Assembly: GCF_016722925.1 (NCBI RefSeq)
Contig: NZ_JAEQNC010000003.1
Span: 434,001 to 498,000, forward strand
DNA length: 64,000 nucleotides
Source of the DNA: Phytoamicus setariae
Lineage (GTDB): Bacteria; Pseudomonadota; Alphaproteobacteria; Rhizobiales; Rhizobiaceae
Reading direction: 5' to 3'
The notes beneath the pieces were generated by a model. It did no database searches. It worked only from the letters and a program-made list of their open reading frames with translations, and was not told where the DNA came from. Of the stretch, positions 1-8,898 are shown one piece after another (position 1 is the first letter of the stretch; each line of letters begins with the position of its first letter). The translations under genes and the position numbers were made by a program.

Positions 1-135
1 TACGCATGATCTCTAACCGTTTTCATTTTTCGTGCCGGCAAGGTGCCGGAAAGGCCCGCCGCTGGCGGACCGGCAAAATGGCAGAAATAGCCTTGGCATT
101 GCAAGTGATTTCCATTGCAAAGTGCGGTCTTGCAC

Positions 136-1098
136 ATGTCGAAGCGGTTGCCCATAAAGGCGAATGATGCATTGACCCCGGAGCAGGCCTTGGCTGACGA
201 CGATATCAAAGACGAAAGCCAGTCCGGCAGCTTCCGGATCCGGACCCTGACCGTGCCGGCGCGGCCACTCGAAACAGCGCTCTATCTCGTCGCCACGCCT
301 ATCGGCAACCTTGGCGACATTACCTTGAGGGCACTCGAGACGCTTGCCGGCGCCGACATGCTCGCCGCCGAAGATACACGCGTCACGCGGGTGCTGCTCG
401 ACCGCTACGGCATCAACAAGCGCCCCTATGCCTACCACGAATACAATGCCTCGGAAGTCGGGCCGAAACTGATCGCCGCCATCGAAAGCGGCAAGTCGGT
501 GGCGCTGGTGTCCGATGCAGGCACGCCGCTGGTTTCCGATCCCGGATTTCGACTGGTGAAAGAGGCGCTCGCTGCGGGCCTCAAGGTCGTGCCGGTGCCC
601 GGCGCCTCTTCGGTGATTACGGCACTTTCGGCAGCCGGGCTGCCCAACGAAGCATTTTTCTTTGCCGGATTTCTGCCGCAGAAGGAAAAAGCCCGCCGCG
701 ACCGTCTTGCCGAAATTGCCGTCATACCGGGAACGCTGCTCTATTTCGAATCTCCGCATCGGCTGGGGGCGAGTCTTCGGGACGCCGCCGACATGCTCGG
801 CGGCAGCCGTGCCGCGACCGTGTGCCGCGAGCTCACCAAGACATTCGAGGAGTTCCGGCGCGGCACGCTCGCGGAACTGGCGGACTATTATGCCATCAAC
901 GACAACGTCAAAGGCGAGATCGTGGTTGCGGTCGCGCCGCCCGAAGCGGTAGCCGCGCCAGAGGGACAGGCGCTCGACGATATCCTGAAAGCTCTGGCCG
1001 TGCATCTGCCGACCGCCAAAGCAGCAACGGAGGCTGCCCGCCAGACCGGCCTGCCGCGCAAGGACCTCTATCAGCGGCTCCTCGAACTGAAGGAATAG
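136..1098 (+). CDS. rsmI: 16S rRNA 2'-O-ribose C1402 methyltransferase RsmI
   Basis: RsmI methylates the ribose of C1402 in the 16S rRNA decoding centre, using SAM in the cytoplasm. The 320-residue product shows the family signatures VATPIGNLGDITLRA (from about residue 52), EDTRVTRVLLDRYGI and VSDAGTPLVSDPGFR, followed by the typical C-terminal part. About 47 residues precede the conserved core, a poorly conserved N-terminal extension. A TTG seven codons upstream is possible, but the ATG at 136 is the likelier start. yraN follows after 3 bp, the usual rhizobial pairing, so the two are probably cotranscribed. Confidence 0.95.
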   Translation: MSKRLPIKANDALTPEQALADDDIKDESQSGSFRIRTLTVPARPLETALYLVATPIGNLGDITLRALETLAGADMLAAEDTRVTRVLLDRYGINKRPYAYHEYNASEVGPKLIAAIESGKSVALVSDAGTPLVSDPGFRLVKEALAAGLKVVPVPGASSVITALSAAGLPNEAFFFAGFLPQKEKARRDRLAEIAVIPGTLLYFESPHRLGASLRDAADMLGGSRAATVCRELTKTFEEFRRGTLAELADYYAINDNVKGEIVVAVAPPEAVAAPEGQALDDILKALAVHLPTAKAATEAARQTGLPRKDLYQRLLELKE

Positions 1099-1101
1099 GC
1101 G

Positions 1102-1467
1102 ATGGCGAAACGAAACCTTGGAGATCGCCGAAAAGCGCATCAGAGAGGTTACGTTTCCGAGTATTTCGCTGCTTTCTGGCTGCTCGCGAAGGGCTACCGG
1201 ATCGTGGCCATGCGCTATAGGGCAAAGTCGGGCGAGATCGACATCATTGCCCGCAAAGGTCAGTTGATCGCCTTCGTCGAGGTCAAGGCGAGGCGCACGA
1301 CCGAGGATGCGGTGTTCGCGGTCAGTCACGACGCCCAGAGGCGAATCACCAATGCCAGCCTCGCCTGGCTTGCCCGGCAGCCGGACGCTGCATTGCTTTC
1401 GCTGCGCTATGACATCATCGCCGTCCGCCCGTGGAAATTACCGGTGCATTTCGCCAACGCTTTCTGA
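1102..1467 (+). CDS. YraN/UPF0102 family endonuclease-like protein
   Basis: This 121-residue protein belongs to the UPF0102 (YraN) family, which has a PD-(D/E)xK nuclease-like fold and no firmly established substrate. The core motif is visible as GEIDIIARKGQLIAFVEVKAR, supplying the acidic residues and the E-x-K pair expected of that fold. Length and N-terminal sequence (GDRRKAHQRGYVSEYFAAFWLLAKGYRI) are normal for the family. It follows rsmI by 3 bp. In many rhizobia gshB comes next, but here a terminator and then a sugar transporter operon follow. Confidence 0.93.
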   Translation: MAKRNLGDRRKAHQRGYVSEYFAAFWLLAKGYRIVAMRYRAKSGEIDIIARKGQLIAFVEVKARRTTEDAVFAVSHDAQRRITNASLAWLARQPDAALLSLRYDIIAVRPWKLPVHFANAF

Positions 1468-1521
1468 CGTCGGGAATTTTCGTCTCCCCGCGTACATATC
1501 CTGAGATTTCCATTTCGTTTG

Positions 1522-1549
1522 AAGGGTGCGTTTTGAACACCCTTTTCTG
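1522..1549 (+). terminator. Rho-independent terminator after rsmI-yraN
   Basis: A 7-bp stem (AAGGGTG with CACCCTT) and a 9-nt loop are followed by a T-rich run. The hairpin lies 54 bp after the yraN stop codon and before the sugar transporter operon, so it probably ends the rsmI-yraN transcript. Confidence 0.7.
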
Positions 1550-1620
1550 TTGGCCATAACAAATACACTTATTCTATAGACTATATGTTATCATATGGCT
1601 TATTCGAAAAGGGGTATCAA

Positions 1621-2631
1621 ATGACTGAACGAAACTTCACAGGTGGCCTTGGTCGCCGCGACATCCTCAAGCTTTCGGCGTTGGCCGGCGTCGTCGCTGC
1701 CGGAGCAGGCCTGATCGGCAGCCAGCAAGCGCGCGCCGACGAAAGCCTGTCGCTCAAGGGCAAGCGGATCGGCATCAGCGCCACCGGAACCGATCACTTT
1801 TTCGACCTGCAGGCCTACAATGCCCAGATCGAGGAAGTGAAGCGGCTCGGTGGCGAGCCGATCGCCGTGGATGCCGGCCGAAACGACGGCAAGCTGGTTT
1901 CGCAACTGCAGACGCTGATCGCCCAGAAGCCGGACGCGATCGTGCAACTGCTTGGCACGCTTTCGGTCATCGACCCGTGGCTCAAGAAAGCCCGCGATGC
2001 CGGCATTCCGGTGCTGACGATCGACGTCGGCTCCAACAATTCGCTGAACAATGCAACCTCCGACAATTGGGGTATCGGCAAGGATCTGGCGCTGCAGCTG
2101 GTGGCCGACATCGGAGGCGAAGGCAATATCGTGATCTTCAACGGCTTCTACGGCGTCACTCCATGCGCCATCCGCTACGACCAGCTGGTCAACGTCACCA
2201 AGTACTTTCCCAAGATCAAGATCATCCAGCCGGAACTGCGCGATGTGATTCCAAACACCGTACAGGACGCCTTTACCCAGATCACCGCGATCCTCAACAA
2301 GTATCCGGACAAAGGATCGATCAAGGCCGTCTGGTCGGCGTGGGACATCCCGCAGCTTGGCGCGACCCAGGCTATCGCCGCCGCTGGCCGTAGCGAAATC
2401 AAGACCTACGGCGTCGACGGCAGCCCGGAAGTCCTGCAGCTGGTCGCCGATCCGAAGTCGCCAGCGGCCGCCGATGTCGCCCAGCAGCCGGCCGAACTGG
2501 GCCGCACCGCCATCCGCAACGTGGCGCGCCTGCTCGCAGGTGAAACGCTGCCGCGAGAAACCTATGTGCCGGCGCTACTCGCCAACAAGCAGAATGTCGG
2601 TGAAGTCAGCAAGAAACTCGGCATCAGCTGA
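1621..2631 (+). CDS. Sugar ABC transporter substrate-binding protein, Tat-exported
   Basis: Periplasmic binding protein of the ribose/xylose (periplasmic-binding-protein-like I) class, 336 residues. The N-terminus carries a twin-arginine signal (GRRDILKLSALAGVVAAGAG) ending near ARA-DE at about residue 38. The mature part begins GKRIGISATGTDHFFDLQAYNAQIEEVKRLGG, typical of RbsB-like proteins. The start at 1621 is preceded by AAGGGG at a good distance; an in-frame ATG at 1585 would only add residues ahead of the signal. It heads an operon with a two-domain ATPase, two permeases and an SfnB-like flavoprotein. The ligand cannot be read from the sequence. Confidence 0.9.
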   Translation: MTERNFTGGLGRRDILKLSALAGVVAAGAGLIGSQQARADESLSLKGKRIGISATGTDHFFDLQAYNAQIEEVKRLGGEPIAVDAGRNDGKLVSQLQTLIAQKPDAIVQLLGTLSVIDPWLKKARDAGIPVLTIDVGSNNSLNNATSDNWGIGKDLALQLVADIGGEGNIVIFNGFYGVTPCAIRYDQLVNVTKYFPKIKIIQPELRDVIPNTVQDAFTQITAILNKYPDKGSIKAVWSAWDIPQLGATQAIAAAGRSEIKTYGVDGSPEVLQLVADPKSPAAADVAQQPAELGRTAIRNVARLLAGETLPRETYVPALLANKQNVGEVSKKLGIS

Positions 2632-2644
2632 CAAGCAAACCAGG

Positions 2645-2664
2645 TGCCGGCGCTCACGCCGGCA
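2645..2664 (+). promoter_or_regulatory. Intercistronic hairpin after the binding-protein gene
   Basis: A perfect 8-bp GC-rich stem (TGCCGGCG with CGCCGGCA) with a 4-nt loop lies 13 bp after the stop codon of the binding-protein gene and 29 bp before the ATPase gene. No T-run follows, so partial termination or 3'-end protection of the binding-protein mRNA is likelier than full termination. Confidence 0.6.
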
Positions 2665-2693
2665 TCTCAGTTGCGCATCCGAAAAGGCCCGCC

Positions 2694-4244
2694 ATGTCCT
2701 TCACTCCCTCATCCAAAGCACCGGAAGCGTCCGATGCGATTATCCGGCTCAGCAACATCGTCAAGCATTTCGGTGGCGCCCGCGCGCTCGATGGCGCATC
2801 GCTGACAGTCATGCGCGGCACGGTGCATGGCCTTGTCGGCCAGAACGGCGCCGGCAAATCGACCCTTATCAAGCTGCTTGCGGGACTTCACCAGCCGGAC
2901 GGCGGGCGCATCGAAATCGATGGCGTCTCCCATGCGCAGCTCACGCCGCATCTGGTCGAAGAGCTCGGCATCCATTTCATCCATCAGGATAGGCTGCTGG
3001 TGCCGACATTCACGATTGGAGAGGCACTGTTTGTCGGCCGCGAGCCACGCATGTCAGGAACCCCGTTCGTTGACCGCAGAAGAATGAACAGGGAAGCAGA
3101 AGCGCTGCTGCACCGGTTTTTCGGGATAAAGCTTGAGGCATCCGCCCTGATATCGGACCTGACCACGGCCGAAAGACAGATCATCCAGATCACCCGCGCG
3201 TTGATCAACAAGCCCAAGGTGCTGGTGTTCGACGAGCCGACGGCTGCCCTGGTGCGGCGCGAGGCCGATATCCTTTTCCGGCTGATCCGCAAGCTTCGCG
3301 ACGATGGCATCAGCGTTATCTACATCTCGCACTATTTGCGCGAGATCGAGGCGCTTTGCGACACCGTGACTGTGCTCCGCAACGGCCTGGACGTCGCCAC
3401 GCTACCGCTCGCCGAAACCTCGGCGGCGGCAATCGGCACACTGATGGTGGCGCGCGACATCAGGGAACTCTACCCCAAACGACCCATTGAATTCGGCGAA
3501 ACGGTGTTGAAGCTCGACAGGCTTTCATCGACAGGTAAATACGATGCCGTTTCGTTTACGCTCCGAAAAGGTGAAATCCTCGGCTTGACTGGCCTGCTCG
3601 GTTCAGGTGCCAAGGATCTCTTGCGCACATTGTTCGGGCTGGAGCAGCCGACGTCGGGATCGGTCGAGTTGAACGGCAAAACTGCATGGCCCGCCGACCC
3701 CTCCGAGGCTTCGCGCAGGCGGCTGGCTCTCATTCCCGAGGACCGCCGCCGCCATGGCGTGGCGCTTGACCTGAATGTGCGAGAGAATACGACTCTCGCG
3801 AGCCTTGGGCGCTTCACCCGCTTTGGCCTGATCAACCGGCACGCCGAGAATTCCGAAACGGAAGCGCTGGTCAAACGCCTGCAGATCAAGACGACAGGTC
3901 GGGAGGCATTGGTGCGCTCGCTTTCCGGCGGCAACCAGCAGAAAGTCGCGATCGCCAAATGGCTCAGCCATCATTCGGAAATCTATCTCCTCGATGAGCC
4001 GACCGTAGGTGTCGATATTGCCGCCAAGGTCGAAATCTACTCGCTGATTGGCGAGCTTGCCGCTCGTGGAGCCGGCATCATCGTGCTGTCATCTGACCTC
4101 GATGAACTGGTCGGCATCGCCGACAGTGTGCTCGTCATGTTCCGCGGCCGGGTCGTCCGGGAAATTTCAACATCCCGAACCACGCCGGATGAAATCCTTG
4201 CCGAAGCGACCGGCTCCAAGGAGGCCCTGCGCCATGTTGGTTGA
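2694..4244 (+). CDS. Sugar ABC transporter ATP-binding protein (RbsA/XylG type)
   Basis: A 516-residue cytoplasmic ATPase with two fused nucleotide-binding domains, the arrangement of carbohydrate importers of the RbsA/MglA family. The first domain has a complete Walker A (GQNGAGKST, residues 49-57) and Walker B (VLVFDEPTAAL), but a degenerate signature (SDLTTAERQ). The second has a degenerate Walker A (GLLGSGAKD), a canonical signature (LSGGNQQKVAIAKWL) and a Walker B (IYLLDEPTVGVD). This complementary degeneracy is usual in RbsA. The 3' end overlaps the first permease gene by 11 bp, suggesting translational coupling. Confidence 0.95.
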   Translation: MSFTPSSKAPEASDAIIRLSNIVKHFGGARALDGASLTVMRGTVHGLVGQNGAGKSTLIKLLAGLHQPDGGRIEIDGVSHAQLTPHLVEELGIHFIHQDRLLVPTFTIGEALFVGREPRMSGTPFVDRRRMNREAEALLHRFFGIKLEASALISDLTTAERQIIQITRALINKPKVLVFDEPTAALVRREADILFRLIRKLRDDGISVIYISHYLREIEALCDTVTVLRNGLDVATLPLAETSAAAIGTLMVARDIRELYPKRPIEFGETVLKLDRLSSTGKYDAVSFTLRKGEILGLTGLLGSGAKDLLRTLFGLEQPTSGSVELNGKTAWPADPSEASRRRLALIPEDRRRHGVALDLNVRENTTLASLGRFTRFGLINRHAENSETEALVKRLQIKTTGREALVRSLSGGNQQKVAIAKWLSHHSEIYLLDEPTVGVDIAAKVEIYSLIGELAARGAGIIVLSSDLDELVGIADSVLVMFRGRVVREISTSRTTPDEILAEATGSKEALRHVG

Positions 4245-5268
4245 TACCCACTACCCATCATCGCTGACTGAAAACGAGACCGTGTCCACATCCAGGCCGA
4301 CAGGGTCGGGAAAACAGCTCGCAACGGCGACGCTGCGCTACGGCTCGCTGCTGGCGTTCCTGATGATCCTCGTGATCTTTTCGCTGACGGCACCCTATTT
4401 CCTGACCATCGGCAATATCGGCAACGTCCTCGGACAGTCCGCCATTGCCGGGGTTCTGGCGATCGGACTCACCATCGTCATCATCGCCGGCGGCTCGAAC
4501 GTCGTCACCGGCGGCATCGACCTGTCGCTCGCCGCCAATATGGGGCTGAGCGCCGCAGTTTATGCCAGTCTTACCCAAGCTGGGTTTGGCGACGCAACTG
4601 CCGTTGTTGCCGCCCTTGCGACTGGCCTCGTCATCGGCACCGTCAATGCGATCGCCGTGGTTGCGGCAGGCATCGTACCACTCCTGGCAACACTCGCGGT
4701 CATGAATGTCGTGGCTGGGCTTGAACTCGTTCTAACCCAGAATACGGTCATCCCTGCCTCGACCGCGTTTCTGGATTTTCTGTCAGCCAGCCCCTTCGGC
4801 TTTCCAATGCTCGCTTATGTGCTGATCGGATTTACGGCGATCATCGCGGCGATCATCCAATACACGCCGTTCGGATTGAGGCTGTATGCGGTCGGCGAAT
4901 TTCCGGAAGCTGCGCGCGCTGCCGGCCTACCGGTCAAGCGCTATGTTGCAACTTCGTTTCTCGCCAGCGGATTGTGCGGTGGCATCGCCGGAATTCTCTC
5001 CGTCTCCTATCTCAGTGGCAGCACGACCGGCTCGGGCGAGATGTTGCTGCCGGTGGTGGTGACGGCGCTGCTCGGAAGCGTATTCTCACGCCGCCTGGTG
5101 CCGACCATCCCCGGCACCCTGCTTTCGGCGCTGTTCGTCGGCCTGCTGCTCAACGGCTTCCAGCTTCTCAACATCTCCTCGACACTCGTCAGCGGCGTAC
5201 AAGGCGTGCTGATCCTGCTCGTGGTCTCTGCCACCACGCTGCTTCGCAACCAGGAAAACCAGCCATGA
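4234..5268 (+). CDS. Sugar ABC transporter permease (RbsC type), first subunit
   Basis: A 344-residue integral membrane permease with about eight to ten hydrophobic segments and the conserved loop of the BPD_transp_2 family (GGSNVVTGGIDLSLAANMGLSAA). The start at 4234 lies inside the 3' end of the ATPase gene, where the open frame begins to look like a permease (MLVDTHYPSSLTENE, then a long hydrophobic segment). The frame is open further upstream, but that part is antisense-like composition and not permease sequence. It probably forms a heterodimer with the next permease. Confidence 0.92.
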   Translation: MLVDTHYPSSLTENETVSTSRPTGSGKQLATATLRYGSLLAFLMILVIFSLTAPYFLTIGNIGNVLGQSAIAGVLAIGLTIVIIAGGSNVVTGGIDLSLAANMGLSAAVYASLTQAGFGDATAVVAALATGLVIGTVNAIAVVAAGIVPLLATLAVMNVVAGLELVLTQNTVIPASTAFLDFLSASPFGFPMLAYVLIGFTAIIAAIIQYTPFGLRLYAVGEFPEAARAAGLPVKRYVATSFLASGLCGGIAGILSVSYLSGSTTGSGEMLLPVVVTALLGSVFSRRLVPTIPGTLLSALFVGLLLNGFQLLNISSTLVSGVQGVLILLVVSATTLLRNQENQP

Positions 5269-6251
5269 GCGCCCCTCATACACGTGATCCAAGAGCCCCC
5301 TTTCGGCATATCACCCGTCATGCTCTGACAATTGCACTGTTTGTCGTCGTCGTGACTTTCTCGCTGGTGTCGCCCAGTTTTCTGACCACGGCAAACGTCA
5401 CCAGCATCCTCGTCAATAACTTCGCGCTGCTGGCCATCGTGTCCATCGCGATGACGCTTGCGGTCGCTGCCGGCGGCATCGATCTTTCAGTCGGCACGGC
5501 GATCGACTTTGCGAGCTTCGCTTTCGTCTCACTCGTTCTTGCAGGCCAGCCGATCGGCATTGCCCTACTGGGCGGGATTGCGGCCGGCGTGGCCGTCGGA
5601 ATTTTCAATGCAGTGCTGATCGCCGGTGTCGGCGTGTCACCATTCCTGGCCACGCTCGGCAGCCAGTTCGTCGGCCGAAGCGTCCAACAGATCCTCACCA
5701 ATGGCGGCAACCCGGTTTATCTACCTCCGGCAGGCGTTCCGGAAAGCTTCACCTTCCTCGGCCGCGGCACCGTGCTTGGCCTGCCCGTGCCACTGATCAT
5801 CGCCGCCGCCGTGATCATCGCAGCCACGATCGTCCTTGGCCGCACGCGCTTCGGCCGCGTGACTATATCGGCCGGCATCCAGGCTCCAGTCGTGCGCTAT
5901 TCAGGCATCCGGCTCCGCGCCTATGTCGCGGCCTGCTACATTCTTGTTGCCGCCACCGCCGCCATCGCCGGACTCATCCTCACCTCGACGGTGACCGTCT
6001 ATATCCCGAATTCTGGCAATGCCTTCCTGCTCAATGCCATTGGCGCAACCTTCATCGGCACCACCCTCAATGCCAACGGACGGCCGAACATTGCCGGCAC
6101 CGCGCTCGGCGTATTGCTGCTCAGCGTCGTGTCCAACGGCCTGCTGCTCAGCGGCCTGAACTTCTACTGGCAACAGGTCGGAACCGGGCTGCTGATCTTT
6201 GCCGTACTCGCGCTCAGCTTCACCAACAACAAGGCGGCGCGCCACGCCTGA
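5265..6251 (+). CDS. Sugar ABC transporter permease (RbsC type), second subunit
   Basis: A 328-residue membrane permease homologous to the preceding one, with the family loop AAGGIDLSVGTAIDFASFAFVSLVLAG. The start codon overlaps the previous stop as ATGA (5265-5268), the normal coupling for such pairs. Having two different RbsC-type subunits rather than one homodimeric permease is common in rhizobial sugar importers. The C-terminal region (ATFIGTTLNANGRPNIAGTALGVLLLSVVSNGL) is complete. Confidence 0.92.
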   Translation: MSAPHTRDPRAPFRHITRHALTIALFVVVVTFSLVSPSFLTTANVTSILVNNFALLAIVSIAMTLAVAAGGIDLSVGTAIDFASFAFVSLVLAGQPIGIALLGGIAAGVAVGIFNAVLIAGVGVSPFLATLGSQFVGRSVQQILTNGGNPVYLPPAGVPESFTFLGRGTVLGLPVPLIIAAAVIIAATIVLGRTRFGRVTISAGIQAPVVRYSGIRLRAYVAACYILVAATAAIAGLILTSTVTVYIPNSGNAFLLNAIGATFIGTTLNANGRPNIAGTALGVLLLSVVSNGLLLSGLNFYWQQVGTGLLIFAVLALSFTNNKAARHA

Positions 6252-6279
6252 GTGGCCCGGCCGACAGAAAGATATCATC

Positions 6280-7494
6280 ATGACACAACAAACCGCACTT
6301 TCCGAAAAACTCCCGGTTGCCCGCCGGATCTCAACCGAGGCCGAAGCGCTATCGGTCGCGCGCCAACTGGCCGCCGATTTTGCCAGCGGTGCAAGCCGCC
6401 GCGATCTCGAACGCGCCCTCCCACATGCAGAACTCGACCGTCTTTCCGACTCCGGTCTCCTCGCCATCACGGTGCCCGAAGCGTTCGGCGGCATCGATGT
6501 CTCCAACTCGACGCTGGCGGAGGTCATTGCAATCCTGTCGGAAGCTGACAGCTCGATCGGTCAGATTCCTCAGAACCATTTCTACATCCTTGAGGCGCTG
6601 CGCCACGACGGCACGGATGAGCAGAAAGCTTTCTATTTCGAACGTGCGCTTGCAGGCGACAAGTTCGGCAACGCGCTTTCGGAAACAGGGACCAAGACCG
6701 TCGGCCACTACAACACCAGGATCACTGCTGATGGGGCCGGCTTCCGCATCAACGGCCGCAAATTCTACTCGACGGGCGTGCTGTTTGCCGACTGGATCGT
6801 GATCTTCGCCAACGATGCCGACGACAAGCTGACAATGTCGTTTGTACCGCGCGGCACCAAGGGTATCGAGATCATCGATGACTGGGACGGCTTTGGCCAA
6901 CGTACCACCGGCAGCGGCACCACTGTGCTGAACGACGTGTACGTGCCGGCCGATGCCGTCGTCCGGCACCATCTGGGCTTTGAACGCCCACAGACGATTG
7001 GCTCGGTCGGACAGATCATACAGGCCGCCGTCGATCTCGGCATTGCCCGCGCCGCGCTCAGGGAAACGGTCGATTTCGTCCAGCACCGCGCGCGCCCCTG
7101 GATGGATGCCGGCGTCGAACGCGCCTCCGAGGATCCCTTGACCATCGCCAAGGTCGGCAGAATTGCCATACAGATCGATGCCGCAACGGCACTGACCGAC
7201 TCGGCCGGGCGAAAGGTCGACCTTGCGCAGATCGATCCTTCAGACGAAAACACCGTCTCGGCCACCCTTGCCGTTGCGGCGGCCAAAGTGCTCACGACAG
7301 AAATCGCGCTCGAGGCGACCAACACGCTGTTCGAACTCGCGGGAACCTCCTCGACCCGGCGCAGCCACAATCTGGACCGCCACTGGCGCAATGCCCGCAC
7401 CCACACGCTGCATGATCCGGTGCGGTGGAAATTCCATGCTGTCGGCAACTACCTGCTGAACGGCATCATCCCGCCACGCAACGGGGCACTTTGA
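6280..7494 (+). CDS. SfnB-like acyl-CoA dehydrogenase-fold flavoprotein (sulfur acquisition oxidoreductase family)
   Basis: A 404-residue flavoprotein of the acyl-CoA dehydrogenase fold, closest in pattern to the SfnB/DszC-like group linked to organosulfur scavenging. Visible segments are the N-terminal helical domain (VARQLAADFASGASRRDLERALPHAELDRL), the flavin-proximal LAITVPEAFGGIDVSNSTLAEVIAILSEADSSIGQIPQNHF, the beta domain (GNALSETGTKTVGHYNTRI) and the C-terminal helices with RRSHNLDRHWRNARTHTLHDP, typical of flavin monooxygenases rather than true acyl-CoA dehydrogenases. It lies 28 bp after the second permease gene and is probably cotranscribed. The substrate is unknown; a sulfur-containing or sulfonated sugar-like ligand would link it to the importer, but this is inference. 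Confidence 0.82.
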   Translation: MTQQTALSEKLPVARRISTEAEALSVARQLAADFASGASRRDLERALPHAELDRLSDSGLLAITVPEAFGGIDVSNSTLAEVIAILSEADSSIGQIPQNHFYILEALRHDGTDEQKAFYFERALAGDKFGNALSETGTKTVGHYNTRITADGAGFRINGRKFYSTGVLFADWIVIFANDADDKLTMSFVPRGTKGIEIIDDWDGFGQRTTGSGTTVLNDVYVPADAVVRHHLGFERPQTIGSVGQIIQAAVDLGIARAALRETVDFVQHRARPWMDAGVERASEDPLTIAKVGRIAIQIDAATALTDSAGRKVDLAQIDPSDENTVSATLAVAAAKVLTTEIALEATNTLFELAGTSSTRRSHNLDRHWRNARTHTLHDPVRWKFHAVGNYLLNGIIPPRNGAL

Positions 7495-7567
7495 ATACGC
7501 TGTCAACGACGAATTTCGTCGGGTCGGCCAGGACGTGTCCGACCCCTTCGTCATGCGTTGAACCACA

Positions 7568-8779
7568 TCAGGCCGCCGAGGGCTCCCGGCGCGGGGCCCG
7601 CGTCGCGGCAAGCGAGATGGCGGCGAGCAGGATGACAATGCCGCCATAAAGATAGGCAGCATTGGAAAGCCCGATGCTCGGCGCGATCAGGCCGACAGCA
7701 ATCGTCGGCAGGGAGAAGGCCAGGTAGCTCTGGATGAAGAAGGTCGAGAGCAGTCCGGCGCGCTCATCGGGATGGGCGAGCGGCAGCACGATGCGGAGCG
7801 CGCCCGAGTAGCACGAACCAAAGCCGACGCCGGTGACAACCGCGCCCAGCAGCATCAGCGGCACCAGATGCAGATAGACACCGGCAAGCGTGACCGCGAC
7901 CCCTGAAATCAGCGACAGCGTGCCGATCGTCAGCACCTGCGTCCCTGGCCGGCTCTTGAGTACGAGCGCCGTGAATGTGGCGGTCAGCGTCAGAATTGCA
8001 ACGATGACGCCACCGAACACCGGGGCGGTAATCCCCGTTGCAACCCGGATCAAAGACGGCATCAGCGAGAAATAGAAGCCACCCAGCGCCCAACCGGCAA
8101 TGTTGACGGGCGTGATCCTGAGCAACGCCTTGCGTGTCTGGGCTGGCACCGCAATGTGCGGCTTGAGCGAGGCCCAGGCGCCCTTCTTGCCCTCGGTCGA
8201 TTCCGGCAGCCAGCGGAGCAGCACGATCAGTAGAAGTGTTGCGGCAAGCAACACCACGTAGACGAGCTGGGTCGGCAACGGCGCATAGGTGACGAGAACA
8301 CCTGACACCAATGAGCCTGCCGTCAGCCCGATGAATGCCGTGAGGCTGTTGATCACGGGACCGCGCGCCCGGTCGAAATCGAGGATCGCTGCCCCCATCG
8401 TGGTCATGGCCGCACCCGCCGCAAGCCCCTGAATGGCCCGCGCCAGTACCAGCATCCCCGCCGACGCTGCTTCGGCAAACAATGCCATCGCGATGAGATT
8501 GAGACCAAGAGCGCCAAAGATCACCGGCTTGCGACCCACATAATCCGACAACGAACCAATGGTCAGCAGCGCTGCAAGCAGAGTGAAGGCATAGACGGAA
8601 AAGATCGTCATCAGCATCACGGGCGTCAGCCCGAGCGTCTCCTGGTAGAGGTGGTAGACCGGCGTCGGCGCGCTGCTGCTGGCGGAAAACAGCGCCGCGG
8701 CGACAACGCCATAGGCAATCGATATCCGGCGTGAAAACTGCCCGGGATGAGCAAAATGCGAAGGACTTGTATCGGACAT
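7568..8779 (-). CDS. MFS transporter (drug/efflux type)
   Basis: A 403-residue major facilitator with about 12 hydrophobic segments and the conserved loop-2/3 motif GSLSDYVGRKPVIFGALGLN. It has no accessory domain. It is divergent from a TetR gene 119 bp away, and the space between holds a strong dyad operator, so it is probably an efflux pump repressed by that TetR protein and induced by its ligand. The substrate cannot be predicted. Confidence 0.88.
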   Translation of the reverse strand: MSDTSPSHFAHPGQFSRRISIAYGVVAAALFSASSSAPTPVYHLYQETLGLTPVMLMTIFSVYAFTLLAALLTIGSLSDYVGRKPVIFGALGLNLIAMALFAEAASAGMLVLARAIQGLAAGAAMTTMGAAILDFDRARGPVINSLTAFIGLTAGSLVSGVLVTYAPLPTQLVYVVLLAATLLLIVLLRWLPESTEGKKGAWASLKPHIAVPAQTRKALLRITPVNIAGWALGGFYFSLMPSLIRVATGITAPVFGGVIVAILTLTATFTALVLKSRPGTQVLTIGTLSLISGVAVTLAGVYLHLVPLMLLGAVVTGVGFGSCYSGALRIVLPLAHPDERAGLLSTFFIQSYLAFSLPTIAVGLIAPSIGLSNAAYLYGGIVILLAAISLAATRAPRREPSAA

Positions 8780-8810
8780 GGATGTGACCTATCCTAAAAG
8801 CTAAATCATA

Positions 8811-8864
8811 GCGTTAAGGTCATGTACGACGAAAACAGCCTTAACGCAATTATTTTGCGTTAAG
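8811..8864. promoter_or_regulatory. Operator with three GCGTTAAG half-sites between MFS and TetR genes
   Basis: The divergent intergenic region has GCGTTAAGG (8811-8819), its reverse complement CCTTAACGC (8839-8847), and GCGTTAAG again (8857-8864). The last two form a dyad with 10-bp perfect arms, CTTAACGCAA (8840-8849) and TTGCGTTAAG (8855-8864), separated by 5 bp. Size and place fit a TetR-family operator controlling both the exporter and the regulator gene. Confidence 0.75.
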
Positions 8865-8898
8865 AAGACGGAGAAAAGTCTCCTCGCGGGTATTGGCA

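Noticed and set aside
1-7. Possible ATG of a divergent gene on the minus strand
   Set aside because: Only two codons are in the window. A divergent gene upstream of rsmI is common in rhizobia, but nothing here supports it.
13-1329. Long minus-strand open frame over rsmI and yraN (438 residues)
   Set aside because: Arises from GC-rich codon bias opposite two well-supported genes. The translation is rich in Arg, Gly and His with no family resemblance.
7507-7521. Palindrome CGACGAA-T-TTCGTCG after the SfnB-like gene as terminator
   Set aside because: Seven-bp arms without a T-run in a 73-bp convergent gap; could be chance in GC-rich DNA.
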